NCBI RefSeq assembly: GCF_021390435.2 | Contig: NZ_JAJVCN010000001.1 | Coordinates: forward strand, 1,116,001-1,180,000 | Source of the DNA: Kibdelosporangium philippinense | Lineage (GTDB): Bacteria > Actinomycetota > Actinomycetes > Mycobacteriales > Pseudonocardiaceae | Direction: 5' to 3' | Length of the DNA: 64,000 nt | Shown here: one piece after another, positions 17,672 through 26,124 of the stretch | Numbering within the stretch: the first letter of the stretch is position 1 | How the letters are laid out: every line of letters begins with the position of its first letter | The notes under the pieces: model-generated | Seen by the model: only the letters and a program-made list of their open reading frames with translations | Database searches by the model: none | What the model was told of the DNA's origin: nothing | Made by a program: the position numbers and the translations under genes

Positions 17672-18415
17672 TTAGTTTGTCCCGGCTGGATACGGTCCGG
17701 TACGGAAGTCTTGGTCCAGCTGGCGAATCGACTTCGGCAACCACTGCGCGGCCAACCGGGCGACGGTCGAGTGGGGCAGTGCTGGGCTCACTGTCCGGGT
17801 GTTCGGCCTGGCGACGGCGAACACGGCCCACGAGAACGCTACCAGCGGGCTGATCCGCGCCCAGCGGGCAGCGTCGATGCCCAGCATCATCATCGCCCGC
17901 TGATACACGTACCAGGCGTGATAGGCATATGCTCCGTCCATTGTGTGCACCTCAGCCTTCGCCTCGGCCCGGCGCGGGTCGAACAGCACACCCTGGCCGA
18001 AGTACGAGAAGGCGTCGACGAGTCCACGGCTGCCCGGCCGGTAGAACTTGTCGATGACGTCGAGCTGGGTGCGGGAGATCAGTCGCAGCGGGTCCCGGAG
18101 GGGAGCGACGTACTCGGCGAAGTTGCGCGGATATTCCGGTGTGGCGACCAGCTGGAACCACTTTTCCATCAGCGGGTAGGGGAAGCCGCCGGTGTGATCG
18201 CGGATCTGCTGGTAGGCCGCCTCCAATTCGGCGGTCGACGTGAACATCACGGCGTTGTCGTACTCGTACCAGAACTCGTTGGCTCTGCGGTCGCCCAACA
18301 TCCCGGGCACGTCCGGGAAGGATTGGTAGGACGGATTGGCGTAGGCAACGCCGGGCAGCAACAGCCCGGTGACGACTGTTGCCGTCGAGGCGCGCAGCAG
18401 TGTTCGGCGATCCAT
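17672..18415 (-). CDS. Secreted protein with Tat-like signal, unknown function
   Basis: A 247-residue protein. It opens with DRRTLLRAS and a hydrophobic stretch ending in VAYANPS, resembling a twin-arginine signal with cleavage after AYA. The mature region is rich in aromatic residues and helices, with YEYDNAVMFTS and GAYAYHAWYVYQRAMMMLG. I do not recognise the domain. AAGGAG precedes the ATG. It is directly upstream of, and probably co-translated with, the epimerase-like gene, suggesting a joint task. Confidence 0.65.
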   Translation of the reverse strand: MDRRTLLRASTATVVTGLLLPGVAYANPSYQSFPDVPGMLGDRRANEFWYEYDNAVMFTSTAELEAAYQQIRDHTGGFPYPLMEKWFQLVATPEYPRNFAEYVAPLRDPLRLISRTQLDVIDKFYRPGSRGLVDAFSYFGQGVLFDPRRAEAKAEVHTMDGAYAYHAWYVYQRAMMMLGIDAARWARISPLVAFSWAVFAVARPNTRTVSPALPHSTVARLAAQWLPKSIRQLDQDFRTGPYPAGTN

Positions 18416-18959
18416 GAGGGGCTCCTTGGGTAAGTGGATTCGCGGCAGTACAGCCAGTTGACGTGTCTACAACCGTGGCGGAATGGTAGGGTGGCGACCA
18501 TGGCCGAGCCAGTACGGTGACGACAAATTGCCACCGACATTCCCTGGATTGCTGGGATCTTTCGCAATTTCAGCAAAGTCGTTGCGGCGCACAGAGTAGA
18601 CGTACCAGCGTGCGGCGATCCCGTCCCTGCCAGTAGTACGCGCAGCGGGTGCTGGACAACGGCCAGTAGGCGCGGCGGTTTTCGGATGAATTCATCCGGA
18701 CGCTTCGCGCGGAGCCTCGAATGTGACATTGGCCGACGCCACGCGCGGCGGCGGTACGGTCATCGAGTCGTGGAATAGCCGCGATTGGGGCCGCGCGGAC
18801 TACTGTCCAGGCCGGGGCGGAATGACGGCGCCCGGCAAGCCAACGCTGCTGCGTTGGTGCGGCTCCGTTCATGACCACGCATGTGTTGCTCGGTCGCGGA
18901 TTCCTACCTGCGCCCGATCCTTGGACCGTCCGAATTAGACAGTTTGACCCGGGAGAATG

Positions 18960-19108
18960 CCGCATTGCACGGCCGTCCCCGCACCGGGCTCGGGTTGGCT
19001 TTGGTGGACCAACAGGCCCATGTGCGCGGCGGTCGGCTGGATCTTGGCGCAGCGCCGAGCGGCGGCTTGCTCGCCACGATTGTTCTTCCAGTCCCACAAA
19101 CGGGTTGA
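18960..19108 (+). pseudogene. Remnant of a sensor histidine kinase ATPase domain
   Basis: Within the 846-bp gap 18416-19261, the plus strand encodes RTGLGLALVDQQAHVRGG, then LGAAPSGGLLATIVLP and a stop. That is the last part of a HATPase_c domain (G2 box plus final strand) of an actinomycete two-component kinase. No N-terminal kinase, DHp domain or response regulator is present. The rest of the gap shows nothing I can support. Confidence 0.55.
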
Positions 19109-19221
19109 CACACCGACGTGAAACCGGTCAGCCGAGCGGCGCGCCGGTACCAGGGGTGCGGGCGAACCGTGGATGCTCGCGCTCCGACTGTCCACAATGG
19201 TCTAACAAGCGGACGATGAAT

Positions 19222-19253
19222 TCCTGGCCCAGGCCTGTGAGCCTGGGCCAGGA
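19222..19253 (-). terminator. Strong hairpin after the small secreted protein gene
   Basis: Perfect 13-bp arms (TCCTGGCCCAGGC and complement) with a 6-base loop, 8 bp past the stop codon of the minus-strand gene at 19262-19612. It fits an intrinsic terminator without a T-run. Confidence 0.6.
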
Positions 19254-19261
19254 GCGTTCAG

Positions 19262-19612
19262 TTACCAGCGCAGGCCGATGTTGGACGGTCCTGCGGGGCC
19301 GGAGACACTGGCTTGGAGATGGCCAGCGGGAACGTTGTTGCACACCCACGACCGCGGCGGATCGCCGGCAGCGAAGTTGGTCCGGCAAGCGAGCCGGTCG
19401 CCGGAGAACACTACCCATTCGGCCCCACCGCTGCCGTGCACGTCGGCGTCGACGGACAACGTGCCACCCGGGAACCCGCTCGCCTCGACAGAGCATGAGC
19501 TGCCGGAGCAGGTGTTCGAGTTCCCGCCCGCGAATGCGGCCAGCGGTGTCATGACGAACGCGGCTGCAGCGACTGTCCCCAGTACAGCCGCGCGCTTCAC
19601 CAAGTGTTGCAT
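19262..19612 (-). CDS. Small secreted cysteine-containing protein
   Basis: A 116-residue protein with a clear signal peptide (LVKRAAVLGTVAAAAFVM, cleavage near AFA-GG). The mature part is about 88 residues and has four cysteines (NTCSGSSC, RLACRT, WVCNN), consistent with two disulfides. GGGAGGGAA precedes the ATG. No known domain recognised. It stands alone and is followed by a strong hairpin. Confidence 0.65.
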   Translation of the reverse strand: MQHLVKRAAVLGTVAAAAFVMTPLAAFAGGNSNTCSGSSCSVEASGFPGGTLSVDADVHGSGGAEWVVFSGDRLACRTNFAAGDPPRSWVCNNVPAGHLQASVSGPAGPSNIGLRW

Positions 19613-19731
19613 TGTGCTTCCCTCCCAGTTGAAGGCCTCGCCCGCTGAACCGGTCCACGATGAGGCCTTGCCGAAAATCCCGGTGAACCGATCGTTCCGA
19701 AGCCCGACTTCACGCCGGCAACAGCGCGGCT

Positions 19732-19880
19732 TCAGCGGCTGATCGGTCTGTTACCCGTTTGCGGCAGGGGCGCTCGCATGGGTATCGGCAACGAGCGGTG
19801 CAGTTCGCGTTCCCAATAAGACCAGGCATGGGTGCCCACGCGATAGCCGATGCCGGTCTCGGGACCGGCGAAGCCGAACG
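19732..19880 (-). pseudogene. C-terminal remnant of an antigen 85/esterase-type hydrolase
   Basis: The minus strand, in a frame with no start codon, reads FGFAGPETGIGYRVGTHAW followed by SYWERELHRSLP, then a stop. In the Ag85/esterase D-like alpha/beta hydrolases the catalytic histidine sits in exactly such a GTHxWxYWxxxL motif close to the C-terminus. The nucleophile part is absent. It lies just beyond the ketosynthase gene on the same strand and is probably a dead fragment. Confidence 0.55.
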
Positions 19881-19978
19881 ATTCAACAGTCCTTTTTGGA
19901 CTTGACTGGCGGGACTTCTCCTCAGCTGTCGAGGTTGGTGCGGCTGTTGGTCAGGGCAGGGATGTACCGTGAGTTCAG

Positions 19979-21538
19979 CTAATTGACCTGCAAGCCAACG
20001 CCGACCGCTCTGAGCACATGAGCGCGTGCCCCGTCCGCACGTTCGTCCGCGCAGACGACCAAAACTACGTCCGCCCGGCCCCGCGCTATGAGCCGGTGCG
20101 CGTAGTCGTCGGCGATGGAAGCGGAGTCCGCGCCGGAGGTGATCGCCGACAGCGGGCCCTTGATGTCGAGCATCTGGCACACGTATCCAGCGGTCACGCT
20201 CGCGACGATGTTGGGTGCCGTCACGGGGCTGACGAGTCGTAGTTCATCGCGATCCCGCAACGCGAACAGCTCCTCGATCGTGCCGATTGGGCCTGCGGCG
20301 GTGGCGAAGACCAAACCAACCCGCTCAGCGTCAGTGGTGCATCCGGCATCCGTCCACGCGGCGCTGCCTGCGGCCATGGCGAGCGCGCCGAGCTCTCCGA
20401 CTCGGCCCGCGTACGCTCGCGGGATCAAGGCCAGCGCGGCGTCGAGATCAGCAACTCTCGCCGAGCCGCACACCTCCACGGCCCGCGCGGGATGGGTGTC
20501 AGCCACGCGGCGGGGTCGGCGGCCTAGCACGACTACGCCGTTGGCGCCGCCGAACGCGAGCGAGTTCGTGACGGCCACGTCAATCCGTGCCGGCCGCGAA
20601 TGGTTGGGCACGACGTCCCAGTCGCTGACGGGCGCGACGTTGGCTGTAGGCGGCAGCAGTTGGTCACGGATGGCCAACGCGGTGAGCGCGGCTTCGACCA
20701 CACCGGCGGCGCCGAGTGTGTGGCCGACCTGGGGCTTGGAGCTGCTGATGGGTGGGGCGTGCGGGCCGAACGCCGCGCGCATCGCCGCCAGTTCGGCCGT
20801 GTCGTTTGCCGGGGTGCCGGTGCCGTGCCCGTTCACGTAGTCCACTTCGGACGGTGCGATTCCCGCATCCCGCAACGCTATCCGCAACGCGCGGAGCAAT
20901 CCCTCGCCGTCGCGCGGCGGGGCCGTCACGTGGAAGGCGTCGGAGGTGAGGCCGTAGCCGTTGACATAGGCGACGACGTCCTCGGCCTTCGGGTCGGCCT
21001 CCAGCACCAGCACCGCGGCGCCCTCGCCGAGGTTCACCCCGCCGCTGCCGCCGTATGGCCGCGACGGCGCGGGGTCGAGCGCCTTCCAGCTGCGGAACGT
21101 CGCCATCGTGGTCACGGTGAGGGTCTCCACACCGATCACGACCATGGTCCGCGCCAACCTCGCGCGCAGGACGTCGACCGCGTAACACAACGCGTTGGTG
21201 CCCGCGACGCAGCCGGTGCCGAAGACGACCCTGGGCCCGTGCGCACCGAGCGAGTCGGCAACGTCGTCGAGCACGGCATAGGGCTTGCCGCTCAACCACG
21301 CCGCCTCGGGCGCGCCGTTGGTGCCGATCGCCACGCCGGTGTCAGGTGGCAGGCCGTCCGGCGCGATCGAGGACACCAACGACGCCAGCACATCCGGACC
21401 GTCTATTTTGGACACGTAAGTGCCGTCGGTGCTGCGGACCGCGCTGGCACCGGCCATGACCTGGCGCCAGGTCTCCTCGGCGTCGGTGCCGAACCCGGTG
21501 GCGAGCGCGAGCCGCGTGATGGCGACGTCGGGCGTCAT
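19979..21538 (-). CDS. Beta-ketoacyl synthase with second, degenerate KS half-domain
   Basis: A 519-residue protein. Residues 1 to about 340 form a full FabF-like condensing enzyme: Cys110 in FGTGCVAGTNA, His238 in NGHGTGTPAND and His273 in KPQVGHTLGAAG. The remaining 180 residues resemble the N-terminal half of another ketosynthase (GPIGTIEELFALRD, SPVTAPNIVASVTAGYVCQ, then SAITSGADSASIADD). There the usual TACASG nucleophile elbow has become TSGADS, so that half should be inactive. ATG 21538 overlaps the ligase stop as ATGA. With the ACP and ligase it should condense or transfer an ACP-bound acyl group. Confidence 0.9.
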   Translation of the reverse strand: MTPDVAITRLALATGFGTDAEETWRQVMAGASAVRSTDGTYVSKIDGPDVLASLVSSIAPDGLPPDTGVAIGTNGAPEAAWLSGKPYAVLDDVADSLGAHGPRVVFGTGCVAGTNALCYAVDVLRARLARTMVVIGVETLTVTTMATFRSWKALDPAPSRPYGGSGGVNLGEGAAVLVLEADPKAEDVVAYVNGYGLTSDAFHVTAPPRDGEGLLRALRIALRDAGIAPSEVDYVNGHGTGTPANDTAELAAMRAAFGPHAPPISSSKPQVGHTLGAAGVVEAALTALAIRDQLLPPTANVAPVSDWDVVPNHSRPARIDVAVTNSLAFGGANGVVVLGRRPRRVADTHPARAVEVCGSARVADLDAALALIPRAYAGRVGELGALAMAAGSAAWTDAGCTTDAERVGLVFATAAGPIGTIEELFALRDRDELRLVSPVTAPNIVASVTAGYVCQMLDIKGPLSAITSGADSASIADDYAHRLIARGRADVVLVVCADERADGARAHVLRAVGVGLQVN

Positions 21539-22578
21539 CGGCGCAGTTTCCCCATCTCGCTTCTCTCGATGCTGGACACGATCAGCACGTCGTGCGGTGC
21601 GAGACCCCAGGCCTTGAGAGCAACGCGGACCGACGTCGGCAGGGAAGGCGGCTCGGACGCGTCAGGGACGACGAGCACGGTGAAACTCTCACCGCGTACT
21701 GGGTCATCCACCGCCACGCACGCGAGGTCAGCGCACGGCACGGCGGCGCGCAGCCGGTGGTCGACGTCGTCAAGGTCAACCCGGACACCGTTGATCTTGC
21801 GCAGCCGGGTACGCCTGCCGTGGAACCGGAAGTGCCGCTCGTCGACCACTTCCACGAAGTCATCGGTGCACCACGTCGTCAGCCCGGCGGCGAGCCGGGG
21901 CCCGGACACCACGAGCGGCACCTCGCCGGTCTCCTCCTCGACAAGGGTTACGTCGTCGAAGAGGGTCCACGGCCCCTCGCGCCCCTGGCGGTGCGCGATG
22001 CCCCCGCTCTCGGTGGAGCCGAAGACCTCGATGACGCGCGCACCGAGTCCGGCGGCGACCTCGTCGGCCCCAGGCGGAAGGGTGGCGGTGCTGTGCATGA
22101 TCGTGATCTCGGCGGCGGCCGAGAGGAGTTCCTGATCGCGTTGCAGGATCCGGAATGTCCACGGGATCGCCGTCACCCCGACCACCCGGCCGGCCACGTC
22201 GGCCGACAGCGCGTCGAGTCCTGGCTGGTAGTGCACTGGCACGCCCAGCACGGCGGGCAGCACAAGGGTTGTGAGCAGTCCGTAGAGATGCGGCGGAGGT
22301 GCGAACGCCAGCGTCAGGTCGACTGGGCTGTCATGCCAGAGTCCGGCCAGCAGAGCGGCCTCGTCCAGCAACTTCTCACGCGATCGCGACCACTCGCCGG
22401 GTGTGCCGGTGGCGCCGGAGGTCCGGACCACTACGGTGTCCGGCACCTCGGAACGCAGCATCGCCTCGCGATCCGGGACCAAGTCCCAGCGCACCCGCCA
22501 CGGGCCGGAGGGCACCAGCGGGTCGGGTTCGCGCAGGTAGTGGCGCAGCACCCGCTCGGGCGCGAGTTCGATGCTCAC
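21535..22578 (-). CDS. Adenylate-forming acyl/aryl ligase (AMP-binding)
   Basis: A 347-residue adenylating enzyme. VVVRTSGATGTPGEW is the P-loop, EVFGSTESGGIAHR the A5 motif, TDDFVEVV with FHGRRTRLRKINGVRV the A7/A8 hinge, and MGKLRR the C-terminal lysine motif. It is short compared with the usual 500 residues: the N-terminal subdomain is reduced, as in ligases of flexirubin and aryl polyene loci. GTG 22578 overlaps the ACP stop by one base (TAGTG). Likely role: activate a carboxylate, possibly the cinnamic acid from the neighbouring lyase, and load the ACP. The substrate is inferred. Confidence 0.85.
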   Translation of the reverse strand: MSIELAPERVLRHYLREPDPLVPSGPWRVRWDLVPDREAMLRSEVPDTVVVRTSGATGTPGEWSRSREKLLDEAALLAGLWHDSPVDLTLAFAPPPHLYGLLTTLVLPAVLGVPVHYQPGLDALSADVAGRVVGVTAIPWTFRILQRDQELLSAAAEITIMHSTATLPPGADEVAAGLGARVIEVFGSTESGGIAHRQGREGPWTLFDDVTLVEEETGEVPLVVSGPRLAAGLTTWCTDDFVEVVDERHFRFHGRRTRLRKINGVRVDLDDVDHRLRAAVPCADLACVAVDDPVRGESFTVLVVPDASEPPSLPTSVRVALKAWGLAPHDVLIVSSIERSEMGKLRR

Positions 22579-22835
22579 TACGCACGCCTGCCGTCGAGCT
22601 TGCGCAGGACCCACTCGGTGAGCGCGGTGATGGTGTCCAACGTTCCCGCCTGCTCGTCGAGGGGCAGCGGGCCGGAGTCGAGCTCGAGTTCCAGCCTGCC
22701 GACGGCGTCGAGCTTCGCCAGGCTGTCGTACATCCCGTCCGGCACGTCGGTCAGCGGCTTGTCAGCTGGCCAGTCGTCGAGCGGGACACGCATCGCGTGC
22801 GCCACCGCCGCCCTGACCCGTGCTTCGATCTCCAT
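22578..22835 (-). CDS. Acyl carrier protein
   Basis: An 85-residue ACP. Ser38 in MYDSLAKLD is the phosphopantetheine site; the usual LGxDS is altered to GMYDS but the DSL core is intact. It is the first gene of a three-gene operon (ACP, ligase, ketosynthase) with overlapping stops and starts. It would carry the acyl group between ligase and ketosynthase. Confidence 0.88.
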   Translation of the reverse strand: MEIEARVRAAVAHAMRVPLDDWPADKPLTDVPDGMYDSLAKLDAVGRLELELDSGPLPLDEQAGTLDTITALTEWVLRKLDGRRA

Positions 22836-23192
22836 TCGCCCACCGTTCGTTTCATTGGACCCGATACAACAGAAAATTGCTACGGAATAGCTGAAAGTTG
22901 CTATGCGGCGAGACGCTATCTTGTCAAAATCGAACCCGTGAACCGTGCTAACAACACGTCAAGCGCAACGAAAGAGCACTCGGACGATCATCCACATTAG
23001 ACATTTCGAGCACGAAGACGCACACTTTTGGACACGCCGATTTCGCGCTACAGTAAAGGTGGACCCGTGGACGGGGATGGGTTTGTGGACGTTGAACCGG
23101 ACGGTATGAGTTATCCCCTGGTCGCCCAGCTCGGGGCTGTGGAAATCATGCAGTGACCGCACTGGAATCCCGTATTGGGGAGTGAGTTCGAC
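22836..23192. promoter_or_regulatory. Divergent promoter region of the biosynthetic cluster
   Basis: This 357-bp gap separates the leftward ACP operon from the rightward ammonia-lyase operon and must hold both promoters. It is less GC-rich than its surroundings. A direct repeat, GAAAATTGCTAC at 22872-22883 and GAAAGTTGCTAT at 22893-22904, is spaced 21 bp (two helical turns), the kind of geometry used by SARP activators. No -35/-10 pair could be fixed with confidence. Confidence 0.5.
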
Positions 23193-24692
23193 GTGCGCTC
23201 GATATCGGCGTTATACATTCCAGGGCGACTCGAATCCATCTTTCTGGAACGGGCAGCGCGGCCGATCGAAGTGATACTGAACGATGAGGTGATTGGCCGG
23301 GTCGCGGCCTGTCACAGATTCGTGCACGACATCCTCGCGACCGACGGATCGATCTACGGAATGACGACCGGATTCGGTCCATTGGTGTCGTTCGCGGGCC
23401 GTGCGGAGTTATCCGACCAAGCCGAGAACACCCTCAACCACCTGTCGACGGGCCACGGTCCAGACCTCGATCCCGCGGTGGTCAGGGCCGCTCTGTTGAC
23501 GCGGCTGTGGTCGTTGACGCAGGGCCGCTCAGGGGTGTCCGTGCCGGTGGTCGATGCGCTGGCCACGATGCTGCGGACCGACTTCGCCCCCGCAGTCCCA
23601 CGACTGGGCTCGGTCGGCGCCAGCGGCGACCTCGTGCCGCTCGCGCACGCGGTGCAGGCGTTGCGCGGCAACGGTTTCGCCTATGTCGGCGGCGTCAGGA
23701 CGCCTGCGGACGCGGCATTGCGCGCGGCCGGGTTGGCACCGTTGGAGCTCGATGGGCGTGACGCGCTCGGCCTGGTCAACGGGACCTCGCTGACCGCCGC
23801 GGCCGCTGGGCTCGCGGTCGCTTCGGTGGCCAGATCGCTCGTCGTCGCGCAGCTGCTGTCGGCGCTCATGGCCGACTTGTTGGGCTGCGCGCCAACGTAT
23901 TTGTCCGAGCGCCTGATCACCGCCTTCGGCCACGACGCTGCGAGCTCAGTCGCTCGCCGGATGCGCCACCTGCTCGCCGGGTCGACGCCCAGCAGCACCC
24001 GCGGGCTCCAGGAGCCCTACAGCATTCGCTGTGTGCCGCAGCTGCTTGGCGCTGTCGCTGGGGCGGTGGACCACGTGACGGCGGTCGTCGACGCCGATCT
24101 CAACGGGGTCAGCGACAACCCGTTGTTCTTCCCCGAGCACGGCGAAGTGGTGCACGGCGGCAACTTCTTCGGCCAGCCGGTCGCCTTCGCGGCGGACCTG
24201 CTGACCACCGCGGCCGTGCAGATGGGCAACCTCGCCGAACGGCAACTCGACCTGATGGTGGACCCGCACCGCAACGGCGGCCTGCCACCGATGCTGGCAA
24301 CTGTGCCCGGCGAACAGCATGGTGTGCAGGGCGTACAGATCGCCGCGACCGCGACAGTCGACATGCGCCGAAACGCGACCCCAGCGTCGATGCAGAGCCT
24401 GCCGACGAACTTGCACAACCAGGACGTCGTCCCGTTCGGCACGCAGACGGCGCTCAACGCACTGGACCAGTCCCGTTCACTGCGCTGGCTGCACGGCGCG
24501 CTCGCCGTGGCGCTGCGGCAGGCGGTGCACGTGGGCGTCCGCCGCCCAACTTCGCAAGCGTGCGCCGCGGTGCTCGACCGGCTGGTGAACGTGGTGCCAG
24601 CCATCGACCCCGACCGTCCACTGCAGACCGACGTGGCACGGGCCGCGGAGCTGCTCGATCGGATGGCCGACGAGCAAGCGCTTGTGCCGTAA
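23193..24692 (+). CDS. Aromatic amino acid ammonia-lyase, tyrosine-type signature
   Basis: A 499-residue MIO enzyme. GASGDLVPLAH holds the Ala-Ser-Gly (about residues 143-145) that cyclises to the MIO cofactor; IYGMTTGFGPL holds the catalytic tyrosine (about 55); QEPYSIRC and GNFFGQP are further lyase signatures. The selectivity pair is His-Leu in LNHLSTGHG. Known families use His-Leu for tyrosine ammonia-lyases, Phe-Leu for plant PAL and Ser-His for histidine lyases, so L-tyrosine to p-coumarate is the best guess. GTG 23193 follows GGGGAG; a TTG at 23175 is in frame. It leads the lyase-flavoprotein-methyltransferase-P450 operon. Confidence 0.9.
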   Translation: MRSISALYIPGRLESIFLERAARPIEVILNDEVIGRVAACHRFVHDILATDGSIYGMTTGFGPLVSFAGRAELSDQAENTLNHLSTGHGPDLDPAVVRAALLTRLWSLTQGRSGVSVPVVDALATMLRTDFAPAVPRLGSVGASGDLVPLAHAVQALRGNGFAYVGGVRTPADAALRAAGLAPLELDGRDALGLVNGTSLTAAAAGLAVASVARSLVVAQLLSALMADLLGCAPTYLSERLITAFGHDAASSVARRMRHLLAGSTPSSTRGLQEPYSIRCVPQLLGAVAGAVDHVTAVVDADLNGVSDNPLFFPEHGEVVHGGNFFGQPVAFAADLLTTAAVQMGNLAERQLDLMVDPHRNGGLPPMLATVPGEQHGVQGVQIAATATVDMRRNATPASMQSLPTNLHNQDVVPFGTQTALNALDQSRSLRWLHGALAVALRQAVHVGVRRPTSQACAAVLDRLVNVVPAIDPDRPLQTDVARAAELLDRMADEQALVP

Positions 24693-24720
24693 GTCCATTA
24701 CTCCCATAGGAGCGCTGTTG

Positions 24721-26124
24721 ATGCTGAACGACGCCCTGTCGACGCGAAGCCAGGTGGTCATCGTCGGTGGCGGGATAGCCGGAGCTTGGCTGGCATACCG
24801 GCTCGCCCAACGCGAAGTTCGCACGGTCCTGATCGCCGATGACGACCGGGCACAACCGCTGTCCCGCGCGGCAGCGGGACTGATCATGCAGGACGCCATT
24901 CACTGCACTGATCGCACGGCGCCATCCGTGTTCGCCGACAGCTCCACCACCCAGGATCCTCGTTATCAGGCCAGGATGATCGAGCGTGCCCGAGCTGAGT
25001 TCGACGCGCTTGCCCGGATCGTGCCGTACGGGCCGGTCGGCGACTTCGTCTGTCCGCTCGGCCCGACCCCTGGTATCCGCCTTGGCGCGGGCGATGACGT
25101 GGTGCGTCAGGTGTTGGCGAGGTTCGAGGAACACGGCGGCACCCGGTTGCGCGGACGGGCCACGGACTTCGTCGTTACCGGCGGCACGTGCCTCGGCGTG
25201 CGCTACGAGCACGAAGGCCAGCCCGGCAAGGTGCTCGCTGCCGATGTCGTTCTCGCGTCCGGTGGGTTCACCGGGTTGTTCGAAGACGGCCTCGGCTCCG
25301 GCACCGGTTACCTCCTGGGCACCTACGCCCGGCGTGGCGGCTGTCTGGCCAACCTCGAACTGTTCAACCGGTTCGCGCTTGGCGATCTCGACCATAGGCG
25401 CCCGCTCTACCCGTTCGTCCTCGAAGGTGCTCACCTGCTGCGGTCGGGCGAGCCCGCGACCGAGTTGGCGGGTGACTCGAACGACTTGGACGTGTTCACC
25501 CGTTACTGGATCGACAACCTCGACGTTCCGCACACGGTGGAGCTCGCCAACGGCGCCACAGCGCGACTCGGGCCCGTCAAGGGATTCTCCATGGGCGGCA
25601 TCGCGAGCGCATCGGAACCGAGCAACATCCACGCCACCGGTGAGGCCGAGTACGGCATGTCCCTTGATTCGGTCGCAGGCAAACCGTTCTTGTCCTTCCT
25701 CGCCAGAGGCGCCGAACTCGCCGAAACGCTGGCACGGCGTGCGACTGGCGTGTCCACCGAGGACTTCGATGCCGGACCACCGGCGCCCCCGCCGGACAAT
25801 GCGCTGCCCGCCGCGATTCAACGTCGGATAGCCACCTTGCAGGACAACAGGTTCTCCGTCGAGCGTGCCCATACCTTCCTCCAGTGGTGCGCACGTGAAC
25901 GCGTACAACACTTTGCAGACACGGAATCCGTAGACCTGCTCATCCTCGCCGAGGCGTACACACGTGCGGTCTTGGCCCGACGCGAGTCCCGCGGTTTCTT
26001 CTACCGCCCCGACTTTCCCACGATCGATCCGGAGCTGGACAACCAGATAACCCATTGCCGGTATGACACCGACGAAGACACGGTGCACGTGAGCCTGTCA
26101 CCAGTCGGGGCGGCCAAGGTATGA
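24721..26124 (+). CDS. NadB/fumarate-reductase-like FAD oxidoreductase
   Basis: A 467-residue flavoprotein. VVIVGGGIAGAWLAYRLA binds FAD, ADVVLASGGFTGLF is the second dinucleotide motif, and VKGFSMGGI corresponds to the HYxxGGI region of L-aspartate oxidase and fumarate reductase. The histidine of that motif and the upstream QFHPT motif are both absent (NLELFNRFALGD instead), so ordinary aspartate or succinate chemistry is unlikely. ATG 24721 follows AGGAG. The methyltransferase start overlaps its stop by 4 bp. It probably oxidises a pathway intermediate. Confidence 0.8.
   Translation: MLNDALSTRSQVVIVGGGIAGAWLAYRLAQREVRTVLIADDDRAQPLSRAAAGLIMQDAIHCTDRTAPSVFADSSTTQDPRYQARMIERARAEFDALARIVPYGPVGDFVCPLGPTPGIRLGAGDDVVRQVLARFEEHGGTRLRGRATDFVVTGGTCLGVRYEHEGQPGKVLAADVVLASGGFTGLFEDGLGSGTGYLLGTYARRGGCLANLELFNRFALGDLDHRRPLYPFVLEGAHLLRSGEPATELAGDSNDLDVFTRYWIDNLDVPHTVELANGATARLGPVKGFSMGGIASASEPSNIHATGEAEYGMSLDSVAGKPFLSFLARGAELAETLARRATGVSTEDFDAGPPAPPPDNALPAAIQRRIATLQDNRFSVERAHTFLQWCARERVQHFADTESVDLLILAEAYTRAVLARRESRGFFYRPDFPTIDPELDNQITHCRYDTDEDTVHVSLSPVGAAKV

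Noticed and set aside
20600..22135. 511-codon plus-strand frame over the ketosynthase and ligase genes
   Set aside because: Low-complexity shadow; both minus-strand genes have complete catalytic motifs and overlapping starts.
24454..26088. 544-codon minus-strand frame over the flavoprotein gene
   Set aside because: Shadow of the plus-strand flavoprotein, which has the FAD motifs and operon overlaps.
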